Origin: Pigoraptor chileana
Lineage: Eukaryota; Opisthokonta; Filasterea
NCBI GenBank assembly: GCA_943704495.1
Contig: CALSCR010002671.1
Span: 1 to 34,203, forward strand
Direction: 5' to 3'
DNA length: 34,203 nucleotides
Shown here: positions 1 through 11,000 of the stretch, in pieces
How the letters are laid out: each line of letters starts with the position of its first letter
Numbering within the stretch: position 1 is the first letter of the stretch
Program-made: the position numbers and the translations under genes
The notes under the pieces: model-generated
Databases searched by the model: none
Told to the model about the DNA's origin: nothing
What the model saw: the letters and a program-made list of their open reading frames with translations, nothing else

Positions 1-79
1 TGAGTGCTGCTCCCCCCCTCCTCCCCCCTCCTCCCCCCTCCCCCTCTCTCTCTCCCCTCCTTCTCTCTCTCTCCGTCAG
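1..79 (+). repeat. Pyrimidine-rich C/T tract ending in a 3' splice site
   Basis: The first ~75 bases are almost pure C and T (runs of CCCCCCTCCT then CTCTCT), ending in CCGTCAG at 73–79. This looks like the polypyrimidine tract and acceptor of an intron of the channel gene, leading into the tentative exon at 80–126. Confidence 0.5.
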
Positions 80-2602
80 TGATGGAACTATTCGCATTTA
101 AGCCTTGTCTGCACCAATTTTCCGGGGTAGTAGCTTAGGCCCTGCCTAACCGTAACCCTGGAATCGATGGGCAACTAAGCCCATAAGAGCGGAGTGGCAT
201 GGGATGGTCAGATTTTGTTTGTTTGTTGCATTGCATGGGCGGAATGGTCTGCGCTGAGCAATGCACGCGAGTTTCGCCGCTGAGTCACGTGCCCCTCTGT
301 CGCATGATTGCTGTCGCAGGCAAGCGACGATACGGTGCACCAGATCTTCCATCCGCTGGAGGAGCAGTTTTTCATTTCCTCACAGCACGAGAACATCGCC
401 GCAAACGACCTGACTGTCTTTGAAACGCGCATGAACCTAAAGTGTGTAATTATATATTTATATATATACAGATATAAATATATATACATTGTGTGTGTGT
501 ACGTGTGTGTAATATTGCACATCAACTATCCCTCTGCTTAATTTCGCTAATTCCATATATCCCCAGTGATACACTCCCGGTTGTATTTTTATAATAGTGG
601 AATTTCTATTCTGTGCTTTGTCCATGCAGTCATTGAGTTTGTTACGCATGATGTGTGATTGTACATTTGCCAATGAATCTGCTCACCGATTCTCTTTTCG
701 CCTGCCGCACAATCGACAGGCGAGACATGCTTGGGGATCTCGATCACGACAAGGGCCTCGGCGCCACCCAGCTGTTTTCATATCGCTTCGATTCCAACTA
801 TGCGTCTTCACGCGTGTGCACATCGTCCATCGTGGAAAGCCTGCTCTGTCAGCAGTACTACCGTCCGTACATTCTCGGTGAGTGGGATGAAAGTGTACGA
901 GCACAGACAGCCGCCAAGTAATGCTTTTGCTCACTTGGCGTGCAGGTCTGTGTGCTGATGGGGCGTCGCAGCTGCTGCTTGCGATCGCCCTTCTCAATGT
1001 GCCAGACCAATCAGACTCCCTCACGCATAGTAGGTGCCTCCAGGTGGGATACTGCGGCTCATTTTTTTTTGTCGCCACAATGCTGCATGCGCACTCTGTC
1101 ATTTTCATTTCACGCGCAAACACACACCGCACACGCAGATGTCATTAAAGCCATTCTGGGAGCTGATAAGGGTGTTAATGAATTTGGCGAGCGCACCAGC
1201 CAGATCTACGAGGTTCCCGTCCCCTCGGCGCTCTTTGACAAGGAGTATGCCCTCGCAATTGAGCAGCTGGCGGCCGTGGGCATTCTGTGCATTGGACTGT
1301 TCAGGTGTGTGGGGATTGTATCGCTTCGTCTGCAATCCTATGATATGATCCATACGCCTTATTGCGTCTCGTCTCTGATGGAATGAGTCGGTAGGGTTGG
1401 TTGGGGTTATTTAGGGTTGCGTGAAGCCTAATTCTGGCGAGGGCTTTCCGCTGGCGTGGCAATGTCGTTTGCCCCCCCCCTTTGTGCTGCACATTTCGAC
1501 GGTTAGGGTTAGGGTTAGGGTTAGGCATGTGCTTGGCGCAGTGGGCACGTACCAGCCCTTCCTCTTCGCTGACGTCACGCACTAAATACTGTGACCCATT
1601 CCCCGCTGTGTGCGCGTGACTGTCTCGCAAAATCAGATGCCCTGAAGCGCGGAAAAGCACGCTGCCATATGTCATTACGAATCCGAAGGGATCGACTGTG
1701 CTCCACCGCCTAGACCGCCTGATTGTGCTTGCGCCGCACGAGCCCACGCAGGAAGAGATGGAAAGCTCCTTCTACGTCGCCCCTGTCGGTAGGTCCCTTG
1801 CGTGCAGCGTGCATGTGCACTTGTACTGACTATCCTGCTCGCAGTGCCCTTGCTTTCTTGCAAACTAGTGACGGTTGTCGCCTCAATTGTAGTCGTTGTG
1901 TCTGTATGCGACGCGCGGCACGAGTGATCTATCGCTGATCCCTTGTATTAACCCTTCTAAAAGGCTAGGCTATAACCCTATTGCTTTTCTTACCTCCTCC
2001 TTGTGGAGTCCATGGGCACAGTGCCCAAGACACTAATTTGAATCATACGTGTCTCTGTCACTCTGTCTCGGTCTGTGTTGTGGAGCCCATGTGCACATCG
2101 GCTGAGACACTGACTTGAATCCTACATCTTTGCTTTCTTCCGTGCATCATCAGCGGGTACGTTTGGCCAGACATCCGCCCCCACAACACCGGCCATGTCC
2201 GCTTTGAGAACTCCCGAGGCCACGAGCACGAGTGGTGCGACCATTGCGGTGTCATCCCTGGCGCTTGATGCAGCATCGGGTGTCGGTGCTGCTGGCCGCG
2301 GGGCAGGAGCGGGAGCTGGGGGTGAGGCGCCCGCCCACGCAAGCCCTGCCACGTTGCCCCGCCGCCCGGATGTGGTTGTGCCGATGCCCTCGCCCTCGCG
2401 CTTTTCAACGACGCTCGTGTCGGACCACGATCATGCCAGTGAGAGCGAGATTAAGCGACGCACCCGGGAATTCGACATGGGCGATGCCTCACAGTCGGAG
2501 GATGAAGACGGCGGGAACGATGATTTTGAGGACGAGATTGGAGGCTGGCAGACGGGAATGCTCGATGCTTCCGGCGCAAAGGGCGAATGGGTGGACGAGT
2601 GA
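80..2602 (+). CDS. Slo/BK-type Ca2+-activated K+ channel alpha subunit, C-terminal part (5' end outside window)
   Basis: Exons joined by phase: 80–126 (tentative), 320–441, 720–877, 946–1029, 1139–1304, 1637–1788, 2154–2602; from 320 on this gives 376 residues and a TGA at 2600. The visible part is the cytosolic RCK2/gating-ring end and the tail. Family-like blocks are the segment with SSIVESLLCQQYYRPYIL (compare the conserved stretch before the RCK2 helices of BK channels), a segment like the BK run before 'GIYRL' (LAAVGILCIGLFR), and YVITNP followed by LDRLIVLAP, matching the BK 'YVITNP...DLIFCL' end of RCK2. The last exon codes a low-complexity Ala/Gly/Ser tail followed by an acidic stretch (SQSEDEDGGNDDFEDE). 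The product should be a plasma- or flagellar-membrane K+ channel opened by Ca2+ and voltage, but the membrane part and pore are not in view. Voltage dependence and the exact Slo subtype therefore cannot be judged. The 80–126 exon is supported only by its splice sites and phase. Confidence 0.75.
442..719 (+). repeat. Intron of the channel gene with (TA)n and (TG)n tracts
   Basis: The intron lies between the AA|GTGTGT donor at 441/442 and the CGACAG acceptor ending at 719 and joins a split Lys codon (phase 2). Its first part is a TA-rich microsatellite (about 449–488) followed by GTGTGTGTGTACGTGTGTGT (about 489–510). No coding segment is seen in it. Confidence 0.6.
1501..1525 (+). repeat. Interstitial telomere-type repeat (TTAGGG)4 inside an intron
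   Basis: Four uninterrupted TTAGGG units (the last short by one base) start at 1503. Degenerate relatives (GTAGGGTTGG, TTTAGGGTTG) lie about 100 bases upstream, around 1391–1418. All sit in the intron 1305–1636 of the channel gene. The unit is the animal/fungal/holozoan-type telomere repeat, here far from any visible chromosome end. Confidence 0.85.
2001..2125 (+). repeat. Diverged direct duplication, ~48-base unit, 77-base period, in the last channel-gene intron
   Basis: Segment 2001–2048 (TTGTGGAGTCCATGGGCACA ... GACACTAATTTGAATCATAC) recurs at 2078–2125 with a handful of substitutions (TTGTGGAGCCCATGTGCACA ... GACACTGACTTGAATCCTAC). Both copies lie in the intron 1789–2153. Confidence 0.7.
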
Positions 2603-2705
2603 ATTTCAAGCAAAGGGCGTCGAATGCATGGAGTGTTTACAAACAACTGAATGCGATTCCAATCGGCTTATGGCTCGAAATCACTTTGAACGCATGGACT
2701 ACAAG

Positions 2706-2743
2706 TGACTGCAGCCGCCGAGTGTGACTGCAGCCGCCGAGTG
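2706..2743 (+). repeat. Perfect 19-base tandem duplication
   Basis: TGACTGCAGCCGCCGAGTG occurs twice head to tail, 2706–2724 and 2725–2743, about 100 bases past the channel stop codon. Confidence 0.9.
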
Positions 2744-3187
2744 GGGACGCGTCTTTGCTGACCTTGCCGCTCACTGGCAGGGTCTGTCAGTCTATCGCTG
2801 TTCGAGCCAATTGAGGCAATGCATTAATTTTTGTATTTATGTCAACAACAATGAAATACTTACATCGATTTTCAGATTCGACAGCCGTTTGTTCATCTCT
2901 ATCGTTTATACAGTAGTTATACCTCGGCTTGCCTATTAGATCGAACTGTGCCGCATGCCAATTGATCTTGTTCAGCCGTCTCATATCAAAACGGTGTTCA
3001 ACTTTGCCATGAGCCGAATTCAAGCAACACAGTCAGGTGCAGGCCGGGCCGCCCAGCATGGACTGCCCTGTCCTACTGCACCTAGCCTTGTCGGCAGTGA
3101 GAAACCGCAACGAAGGATAGGCATAATTCTGGGTCAGTTGTGAAGAATTTGATAAAGTATGAAGTTGACACAAAATTATTTGATGTT

Positions 3188-3223
3188 GACAGACTGAGAC
3201 AGCCCACGCTCAGTCTCACTGTC
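3188..3223. repeat. Imperfect inverted repeat
   Basis: GACAGACTGAG (3188–3198) faces CTCAGTCTCACTGTC (3209–3223); the arms pair apart from a four-base bulge around a short loop. It could fold as an RNA or DNA hairpin. Function is unknown. Confidence 0.5.
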
Positions 3224-3515
3224 TGGAATTTAATTAGATCCGGCTGACCAATTCACAACATTTACGGATTATTTCTGCACAGTATAATAAGTGTTCTAGT
3301 ATAACAATATTATAATTGGACCTTAGGTTTTACTGCACATGGTTATGTCGTTAATGTCCGGCACTCGCTTCACCTGCATGCCTGCCCATGACAGGTCAGG
3401 TTAGCCGAGTGCATTACTCATGATCAGCTGAGAGGATGCGGAATCAACTGGCTCAACTAGTGTCAGTTTCAGCTCATGATCAGTGTCATTAATGCTCGGT
3501 CATGACTGTGACTGA

Positions 3516-3542
3516 GTGTGTGTGTGTGTGTGTGTGTGTGTG
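3516..3542 (+). repeat. (GT)13 microsatellite
   Basis: Uninterrupted GT dinucleotides in the intergenic gap. Confidence 0.95.
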
Positions 3543-4029
3543 CCATCCATTCCGATCGGTGTGACTGTCACGCAGCAGATACAGGGGCAATGAGACGACT
3601 GAGTCTGTGCCGGCTGACGTGACTGTCGTGAGTGTGTGATCACCTGATGATCGTCACCGGACAGTTATTAATAGTGCATGACCGAAATTGATGCATCATC
3701 CGTTCGACGACGTCGCGTGCCTCCTGCAGCACTCACGACAGCCGCCGCGATGACAAATTCATGACGGTCTCTGTCAATCTAGAGGTGACCATGGCTCGAT
3801 GTTTGTATCGACGGCAGTCCAAAATGATTGAACGCCTCCGTGGATAGTGTTGGCACAGACTGCAGTGTCAGCCTTCGATTGCGCTCGGCGTGCAATCGTT
3901 TGAAGTTGAGCTGAGACCGAATCGGGAAATTCGCATTATCTCAGCTCCACCAGAACCCTTCGTGGTTCACCCCATTGTCCAGACTGAGGCCCCGGTCGCG
4001 TTGGTGGGGTTGGCTACCGGGTTGCGAAC

Positions 4030-4049
4030 GGGGGGGGGGGGGGGGGGGG
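4030..4049 (+). repeat. 20-base G homopolymer
   Basis: Twenty consecutive G between CGAAC and AGAAG, downstream of the ELL stop codon on the minus strand, where it reads as a C run. Length calls at such runs are unreliable. Confidence 0.9.
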
Positions 4050-4248
4050 AGAAGCACTGGGCAGAGGTGCCATCTGAGCTGACGGCGGCATCTATAGATG
4101 TTACAGACAGCTCGATTGACACAGTCTCATCTTTCCAAATTGCAAGGGCACGATTCATTACACCGCTTGCTTAAAAACTAAACACGCAGCCGTATGCAGG
4201 GAAACAGAGGGCACTTTGCTACTTTTGGCGAAGGCATCCTCGTCAACA

Positions 4249-7200
4249 TCAGTCGCCGCTGAGGTTGTTTGCCTTTTCAAATTCCAGGACGCGGTCTTTG
4301 ATCATCCGGAGTCTTGTGTTGAGTGCGTCATATTCGCGTTGTTTCTTGGACAGGATCTGCACGACGAAACACACGAGGGTCAGCCTGAGTGCTTCCATGC
4401 AGGCACACCCGCACGAACACAGTCACGTGGCGTCACACAACCACCCGATTGCGGGCAGACAGTCCGACCGCCGCCGTTACACCCACTCCACCACCCACCG
4501 GACTGCGCTGCGTGAACAGATCAGTCATTTTCTGCCGCAGCGCCGCATACTCGGCCGATCCCTTCTCGAGTCGCTTGATGTCGTCGCCCATCCGCCCAAA
4601 CTCACTGGTGTTCCGCTCGAGCCACGCGTGCAGCTCCTGCAATCGCGGGAATCCCGATTGGAAAAGGCCGCGCGCCCGTTCGTAATCGGCATACGAGGCC
4701 ACCTTCACGACATCCTCACCACCCTCGCCCTTATCCTTCCTCTGGGCCCTGACCTCATCCTTGCGTTTCTCTCTTTCAGTCCCGTCAGAGTCGGATTGCG
4801 TATGAGCTGTGTTCTTCGCGGCGCTCTTTCCGATTTCTCCCGAGATCTTTCGCTCGACCTTTTCACCATCGATGCGGCGGCGTTTCTTTTTGTGCCTGTC
4901 AATGCCACCATCCGACGGCGATGAACCGTCGCTGTCGTCCGAAGTGCTCTCCCCGGACGACGATATTCGCGCACGATCTCGCTTTTTTTGAATTTTCGGG
5001 GACTGCGCCATCGGCACCTTCTGGGTAGCGGGCGCTTTCTTACTGTCAGGACTTTTTCTTGGGGCCCCTTTCGGCAACGGCGCTGCTGTGAAGACAAGTA
5101 GTGGTATTAATAAGCAAAAGCAAGGAGAGATATGTCCACTCAGATAAGTGTGATTCGATGCGTGTCTTCGCCGTATAAGAGAGAGAGCGGAGCGACAGAT
5201 CCAGGATGTAAGTCAGTGCGTCACACGAAAGGTTCTTCGACTCGACAAGCGAGAAAGTGTGTGCGTGTGTGCGTGTGTGCGTATGCGTGATGGAACAAAA
5301 GAGAGAGACAGAGAAAAAAACCCAGAGATATAGCAAAAAACAACACGAAACCGCGGATCAAAAACAATGACTCTGAAGCACCACTAATTGGCACGAATGG
5401 AGCAGCACCCCCAAATGCAACCCGACTGTCAGCCTGCTACGCACCTTTCTTCTCCCGCACTCCGCCCCCGTCATCGCCGTCCACAGGGCCCGACGTGTCC
5501 TTCAGAAACCGTTGCCTGGAAGCAGCCAAATAATCATACAATCAACATCGCACCATGCAGTCACACGGCGAGACGATGACGGCGTATTGCAGAGGCACAT
5601 GATGAATGGGCACATAAACACGGAGGAGCACAGGCATAGGCACAGGCACACGCACTCACAGCAACAAGCCACACACACGCGCACACGGACACACACAGAA
5701 ATGCAGACCTCAGAGGCGCATTGTGCGAGATGCCACCAGTATCGAATGTTTTTATAGCGAGTGCACGCACTGCAGCCCTTTCGGCTTCCGCAAAAGAGTG
5801 CAACGACAGTGATTCGTACGCCATAGGTAAAAGCGCAAAATAAGACCCATTCACTTTGGCAATCTGAAGGGGAAGAGAGAGGCAAGGGGGTGAGACCACA
5901 TTCGCGGGAAAGAAGAGAGGCAAGGGCTGGGAGAAGTCGGCGGACACGAAGTAACGACAATGCACAACAGGACGCATCAGGGGCACACTTGCGCACACCA
6001 CCACACAGCAGAGAGCACATCGCACCTTGTTGAGAACGGTGTCGAGCTGGGTGACCTCCATGCCCTTCAGTTTGAGCTGCTTGTGGAGCTCCGTCCGCGT
6101 GTGCGGGCGCACTGCCAACAGGCGCACGGTCCGCTCCTGAAGCGCAGGCACAATCACCGCCAGCTCGGCAGCCTTCCTATCGGCGAAATCCGCCGCACCG
6201 CTGCTCACAGTCGACGAGGACCCACCCTTTGCCAGCCGATTGACTTTCTTCGTGAGTGCCTGTCGCTTCACCGTGTCTGACTTGTATTGTTGCGGCGACA
6301 GCTGCGGACTGTGTGAGTTGGGAGACGTTGACGAGGGCGGCCGTGGAGGCGGGACGGAGGACTGCGCCGGCGTCAATGTGGTCCGCTTTGCAGTCTCATA
6401 CATTTTGACGCTGCGTATAAGTCGGAGAGAGGGGGACATAAAATTCAAGAAATCGGCGAAAAGCGAATGAGGTGGAAAGAAAGTGTATGGATTAATACGA
6501 AACAGGACTCACACTGACTCACCCGCACACGCATCCACACCCAGACACACATTCACACATACACACAACTACAGTCCTCCTCACATCACAAGTGCACGCA
6601 CATATACCACTAGCAATACTGCACACGCATAAATACACACACACAGCCCTCTCCCGACCAATCGCACAACTACGCACACTCTCATGCGCACACGCGCCAA
6701 CACGCGCAAAGCCACACACACACACGACACTCACACTGGACCCTTCTTCTCCGTCTCGTTGAACTTCGCCTTTGTTTTCGCGGCAAACTCTTTTGTGAAA
6801 ACAGCCTTCACTGTCATCTTGTCACCCACACGGCCGGTCACGTGTAGGTCGCGCTGCCCCCGTGCCTGTCGGATGCAGTCGACGCTTGCCTGACCTGCCG
6901 CTCCCGACTCCACTTCTCCGGCGCCGGACGACAGTCCGAAGTTATACGCGGTGGGCAGCATGCCCTCCTGCTCAATTGTGAACGTCTGTTCCCGCATGGT
7001 GTGCACATGTGTGAGAGTGTGTGAGTGAGTGTGAGTGTGAGCGAGTGAATGTGAGTGCATGTGTGAGAGAGAGAGAGCGAAAGTGAGAGAGAGAGTGGGG
7101 AGTGAGGGAGCGAGTGAATGCGTGCGTGTATGTATGTGTTATGTGTGGGCGAGCGAATGTGTGTGTGTGCGTGTGGGTACGCTTTGTTAAATATTTTCAT

Positions 7201-7629
7201 GGGATGTTGTATGAACTTCTACATATATCGATGTGCAGTGATAGCGTGTCGATGTATTCATGCATAATAGCTAATGTGGTCTCGTGGCGAGAGTGCTCAT
7301 GTGGGCGAATGTGGCGAGTTTGAGCATTTTTGTGACGTGTGAAGCACATGCACGTGTCTTGAGGCACCCACCCCGGCCGCTCCATGGGTGGCGAATTCGA
7401 CGAGCAGCGCAGCGTCCTTCCCTTTTTTCTGTGCAGCGCCAAGTGCCATCGAAAACGCATCCGTGAGCTTCACGTGGTAGATCACATACCGTCCTGTCCC
7501 GGGGGCCGCCGTGCGCCCACCGCCCACTTCTTCGTCGGCGTCGCCGTTGTTACTGTTGTTCGTGTGGGATGCACTGCTGTCGCCGCTAAATAGGCGGTAC
7601 GGAGTGTTCCGCTGAAGGTCGGTCGCCAT
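4249..7629 (-). CDS. ELL: ELL family RNA polymerase II elongation factor (complete, seven exons, ~604 aa)
   Basis: Minus-strand exons in order: 7629–7372, 6985–6735, 6410–6026, 5863–5709, 5515–5445, 5085–4499, 4356–4249. All phases match and the total is 605 codons including TGA (human ELL is 621 aa). Exon 1 has the ELL beta-barrel start (YVIYHVKLTDAFSMAL, compare FHVKLTDSALRA). Exon 2 carries SVDCIRQ and GRVGDKMTV, as in the ELL GSFDCIQQ and GRV-DKMTV strands. Exons 3–4 carry the winged-helix segment (LQERTVRLLAVRPHTRTEL, then VNGSYFALLP). Exon 6 is a charged Ser/Lys linker with a basic patch (KKKRRR), then the occludin/ELL coiled-coil domain beginning YADYERARGLF. Exon 7 ends it with QREYDALNTRLRMIKDRVLEF, matching RCEYLH-KLSHIKRLIAEYD. 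ELL suppresses Pol II pausing and works in nuclear super-elongation or little-elongation complexes. The exon 4 donor (AG|GTCTGC) was chosen by phase and is the least certain junction. The start is the ATG just before the first conserved strand. Confidence 0.9.
5516..5708 (-). repeat. ELL intron 4, (TG)-rich on the coding strand
   Basis: The plus strand at 5619–5700 is CACA/CGCACA-rich (GCACAGGCACACGCACTCAC and similar), which reads as TG/CG-TG repeats just downstream of the 5' splice site of the minus-strand gene. Confidence 0.6.
6411..6734 (-). repeat. ELL intron 2 with a long TG-rich tract
   Basis: The plus strand from about 6510 to 6733 is dense in CACACA, CACGCAC and CATACACACA. On the coding strand this is a TG-rich tract occupying the first ~200 bases of the intron, immediately after the GTGAGTGTCG donor. 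Confidence 0.6.
6986..7371 (-). repeat. ELL intron 1 with CA/CT-rich low complexity
   Basis: The plus strand at about 7008–7180 is a mix of GTGTGAGTGTGAG and GAGAGAGAG runs, so the coding strand is CA/CT-rich ahead of the acceptor CGGGAACAG at 6994–6986. No exon is seen in it. Confidence 0.55.
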
Positions 7630-8023
7630 GACAGCAGCAGGTTGCAGAAACAGCCCAAATGCAGCAGGCGGGCCTCAATCCAGCCACGCAACTACATCAT
7701 GCAATGGACACTGCGATAAACACCTCTTTCATGTATATATGTAAGCCTTTTTATACTTCGGATTTGCGGTTCTGCCAGGGGTAATTCCTATCTGAACTAT
7801 TATATTTACTGAGAAATTTTACGAGCCACGGTTGACTGCGGCGACGGCACGTGACTGATCTCTCACGTGATCAGCGCAACCAAAACTTCGACACACTCAC
7901 TGACTGACACTCTGCCCGTCCAGACAATTTGCAGTGTGCGCCGCAATTCAAAATAGAATGGAGTGGCTTTGCATGACACACGCCCGGCGAATGTCGTTTA
8001 TTCAGTATGAGTTCAATATGTGT
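7630..8023. promoter_or_regulatory. ELL upstream region / CatSper-subunit 3' flank
   Basis: This 394-base gap separates two minus-strand genes, so it should hold the ELL promoter. It contains two E-box words CACGTG at 7848–7853 and 7864–7869, the second running into TGATCAGCG (7868–7876). No clear TATA box is seen. Its right end holds the polyadenylation signal of the CatSper gene. Confidence 0.45.
7997..8002 (-). terminator. Polyadenylation signal AATAAA of the CatSper-subunit gene
   Basis: TTTATT on the plus strand, AATAAA on the minus strand, begins 22 bases past the stop codon at 8026–8024. The spacing is very short but usable in compact genomes. Confidence 0.5.
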
Positions 8024-8036
8024 TCAGTATGAGTTC
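8001..8036. repeat. 14-base direct repeat spanning the CatSper stop codon
   Basis: TTCAGTATGAGTTC occurs at 8001–8014 and again at 8023–8036. The second copy contains the terminal Asn-Ser-Tyr-stop codons on the minus strand. Confidence 0.7.
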
Positions 8037-11000
8037 TTGTGGCTGTTGTGGTGCCATAGATACGCGGCAAAGATGAGACCGGCGAACAGCGCGCCCGTGA
8101 TGGAGACCGAGATGAACATGACCGTGGACGTCAGGGGGGGGTCCGTCACATATATCTGCGCAGGAACCGGAATAGAGGCGTAGCGACAGAGGGAAGAATG
8201 AACTATTTCGTCAGAACATCAGACGGTGGGCTACATCATAACATATGAGTAGCTCGAAGCCTGCGGGCCAGGTTCCCACTGACCTTGATATCACTCTGCA
8301 GCGTGCAGTACGTTGTGTTGGCGGTGATCACCGATATGCTGAAGTGGAAAAGTTGCCAGCCCTGGAAGCGGAAGAGAGCGGATTTTCAGTGTCTCATGCA
8401 CAGAGCGAGAGGGAGAAAGGGAGTGAGGAGCGAGAGTGAGAGCGTGTGTGTGAGCGAGGAGAGAGTGAGAGTGCGTGTGTCAAAGAGTTAGGCAGAGAGA
8501 GAAGAGAGAGAGTGCGTGTGTGTGAGAGCGAGGCAAAGAGAGAGAGTGCGTGTGTGAGAGAGTGAGGCGAGAGACAAGAGAGAGATAATGCGTGAGTGAG
8601 GCAAAGAGAGAGAGAGAGGGAGTGCGTGCGTGAGAGAGTAAGGCAGAGTGAGAAAAGAGCGAGAGTGCGTGTGTCAGAGAGTTAGGCAGAGAGAGAAGAG
8701 AGTGAGAGTGCGTGTGTGAGAGAGCGAGACAAAGAGAGATAGATAGATATACAGGTAGAGAAATTAAAAGGCGTGAAAAAAGAGGTCCATGCCACCAAGT
8801 CGGCATTCACAACGAATCCCGCCATGGCATGAGATGAGTGGACAGAATGATGTCAGCACGAGGTGCCCTGACAGCACAGCCCATTACACCAAACTCACCG
8901 AAAAGACGAGCGAGGTATCGCTGGTTAAAATGCTCTCTCCGTTGGGCCCAACCGTGTGGCCATCTGTGGACCAGTCCAGACGCCCATTCACCTCAGTCAT
9001 GACGTAAGATCCGACAAACACTTCCGGGGGAACGCCTTCCTGAAACCCGAAAAGCGGAGTCCATCACTAGGTGAGAGAGCGTGGGCACAACGTCTTGCAG
9101 CAAATTTTTAGGGCCAATTTGAGGGACACATTCCACTAGACACAGATAGAAATAGATGCCCACAACATGAAAAAGGGGCGAATAATCAAAGCTAACCTTC
9201 AACACGTTAAAAACGGGATGAAATTTGTCGGAATATCGGGCAGTTATGATTCGGTCCTGGCAATCTGTGGTGCCGAGTGCGCTGCTCATGCGGAGGTCGT
9301 CTGTGCATCCACAATCAGCCCTCCGCGTCTTCCCGAGACACATGTTGTATGTGCCAGTCTCACGCGAGATCCGAAAGTCATTGTAGTGCTTGGGGAGTTC
9401 CGGGTACGCATTGTAGAAGCGGGATGCGGTGGGCACACCACGCCCCTGCGGCGACGGTGGTCGATAGTTGGCAGGGAGGTCGATGACCGCCGCACGTCCC
9501 GGTGCGCGCTCCACATTGCCCAACAGGAACTGCTCGCGCGTGAGGTCGTACGGCCACACCCACACAAACTGACGGTCCGGCGGACAGCCCACAACAACGC
9601 GCCAGTCGAGTGACGTCGCGGTGCACATGAGCGTCGCATCCGGGGGCCGCACCAAGATCGACACAGAGCCCTGTTGTGCCCTCTCCGACAGCTGCAGTTG
9701 CATTTTAATCGTGCGGACGCCGACGCCGCGGAGTGTTGCGTTCGACTTGAACTGGACAAGGCCAGGGTTGGTCATTCCCGCAAAGAGCCCCACGGCCGTG
9801 TTGGCCAGCGACGCATCCGCATGCACAAGCGTGCGTGTGAGCTGCGCAGAGAGCACGGTCGACTCCCCATAGTCGAGGAAGAGTAGCCGCCGGGAGGATC
9901 CCACCGTGGTGAGTTCCATGTACGGGCACTCGCCCACCACCAGCCGCCACGGTCGCGCGCGCACGTGCGGCAGGGTGGCCGCAGACGACCCGGCGGCGAT
10001 GGCGTAGAGGGTCCAGTTGCCCGCAGCGAGGTAGCCAGCCTGCAGGCCGCCGTCCACGCCGTCCACCACAGCCGCAGTGCCGTTGACGACGCCGCGGATG
10101 ACGCCCCACGTGAGCACAGCCGCAGTGTACCCGGGCTGCGTATTGGTCCCGTCGGTCGCACCCAGAACCATGCCCACGTGACCAGGCGCAAACGCCATGT
10201 ACCCCGCATCCAGCACAACAACAAGGGATGCACCACTCCCAGACACCGTCACGCCCTGCGAGCTCACGGACGCATACTCGAAAAAGGATCGGAAGTCGTA
10301 CATTTGCCACTCTCCCACGCCAAAAGGCGAGCGCAGGTATGGCGCCGGGGCGACGGTAAGCGCGTCTACGTTTGTGCTATTCACATAATGCACAATGACA
10401 TATGCGCCGTTTGCAAGTGACACGCTCTTGCCAACGTCACTGCGCAGCCAGCCCTCGTCACCCACGCCCAAGCCACCCAGCTGAAGGCTCACAATGTCTC
10501 TGTTGCCGGGCGACCCGGGGTAGGCCTGCGCCCCGCTCGTGAAGCCATACAGCGGCTGGGTGCCAAGGACAGTATACGAGGGGCCGACGACCGTCAGTGT
10601 GTACCCCACAGCGGGACTGTCTGCGGCAGCGACAGAGCGAAGCGGCGAGCGCGTGTCGCAAATGGCGACATTGCGCACGCCCAATTGCACCACCGAGCGC
10701 AATGACGCGACTCCGCGCTGGCCATCCGAAAAGAACGCGGTGCCCCCAAAGTCAAACGCCCCCGTGGCCTGCACAAGCCACCGGCCCACATCAGCAGCAT
10801 CAAATTCGTCGCTCTGGTCGCCATTCGGGCGCGTCGCCACGGGACCCACCGGAAACACATACAGCCGATCGAAGAACAGCGGCGCAATCGCTAGTGCGGC
10901 GTCAAAGGCCTCGTCGTCGGATCGCGCGGCAGAGACAGTGGGCAGCATCGTCTTTTTGAAGGGCGATTTTGCGACTGTGCCGTCGGGTTTGTCCAAGAGG

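Larger units (their letters stand above)
2603..4248. other. Intergenic gap between convergent channel and ELL genes
   Basis: No coding segment with splice support or family likeness is seen. The gap should hold the 3' ends of both flanking genes. It contains a 19-base tandem repeat, an imperfect hairpin, a (GT)13 tract, a 20-base G run, and several short words (CTCATGATCAG twice; GACTGCAGTGTCAG) that recur upstream of the CstF-77 gene. The 94-codon ORF at 3890–4174 crosses the G run and looks spurious. Confidence 0.6.

Noticed and set aside
1501-1525. Window end as a chromosome end because of TTAGGG repeats
   Set aside because: The array is only four units long and is flanked on both sides by exons of the same gene, so it is interstitial.
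3890-4174. 94-codon plus-strand ORF in the channel/ELL gap
   Set aside because: It crosses the 20-base G run, has no recognisable domain, and has no splice partners or promoter support.
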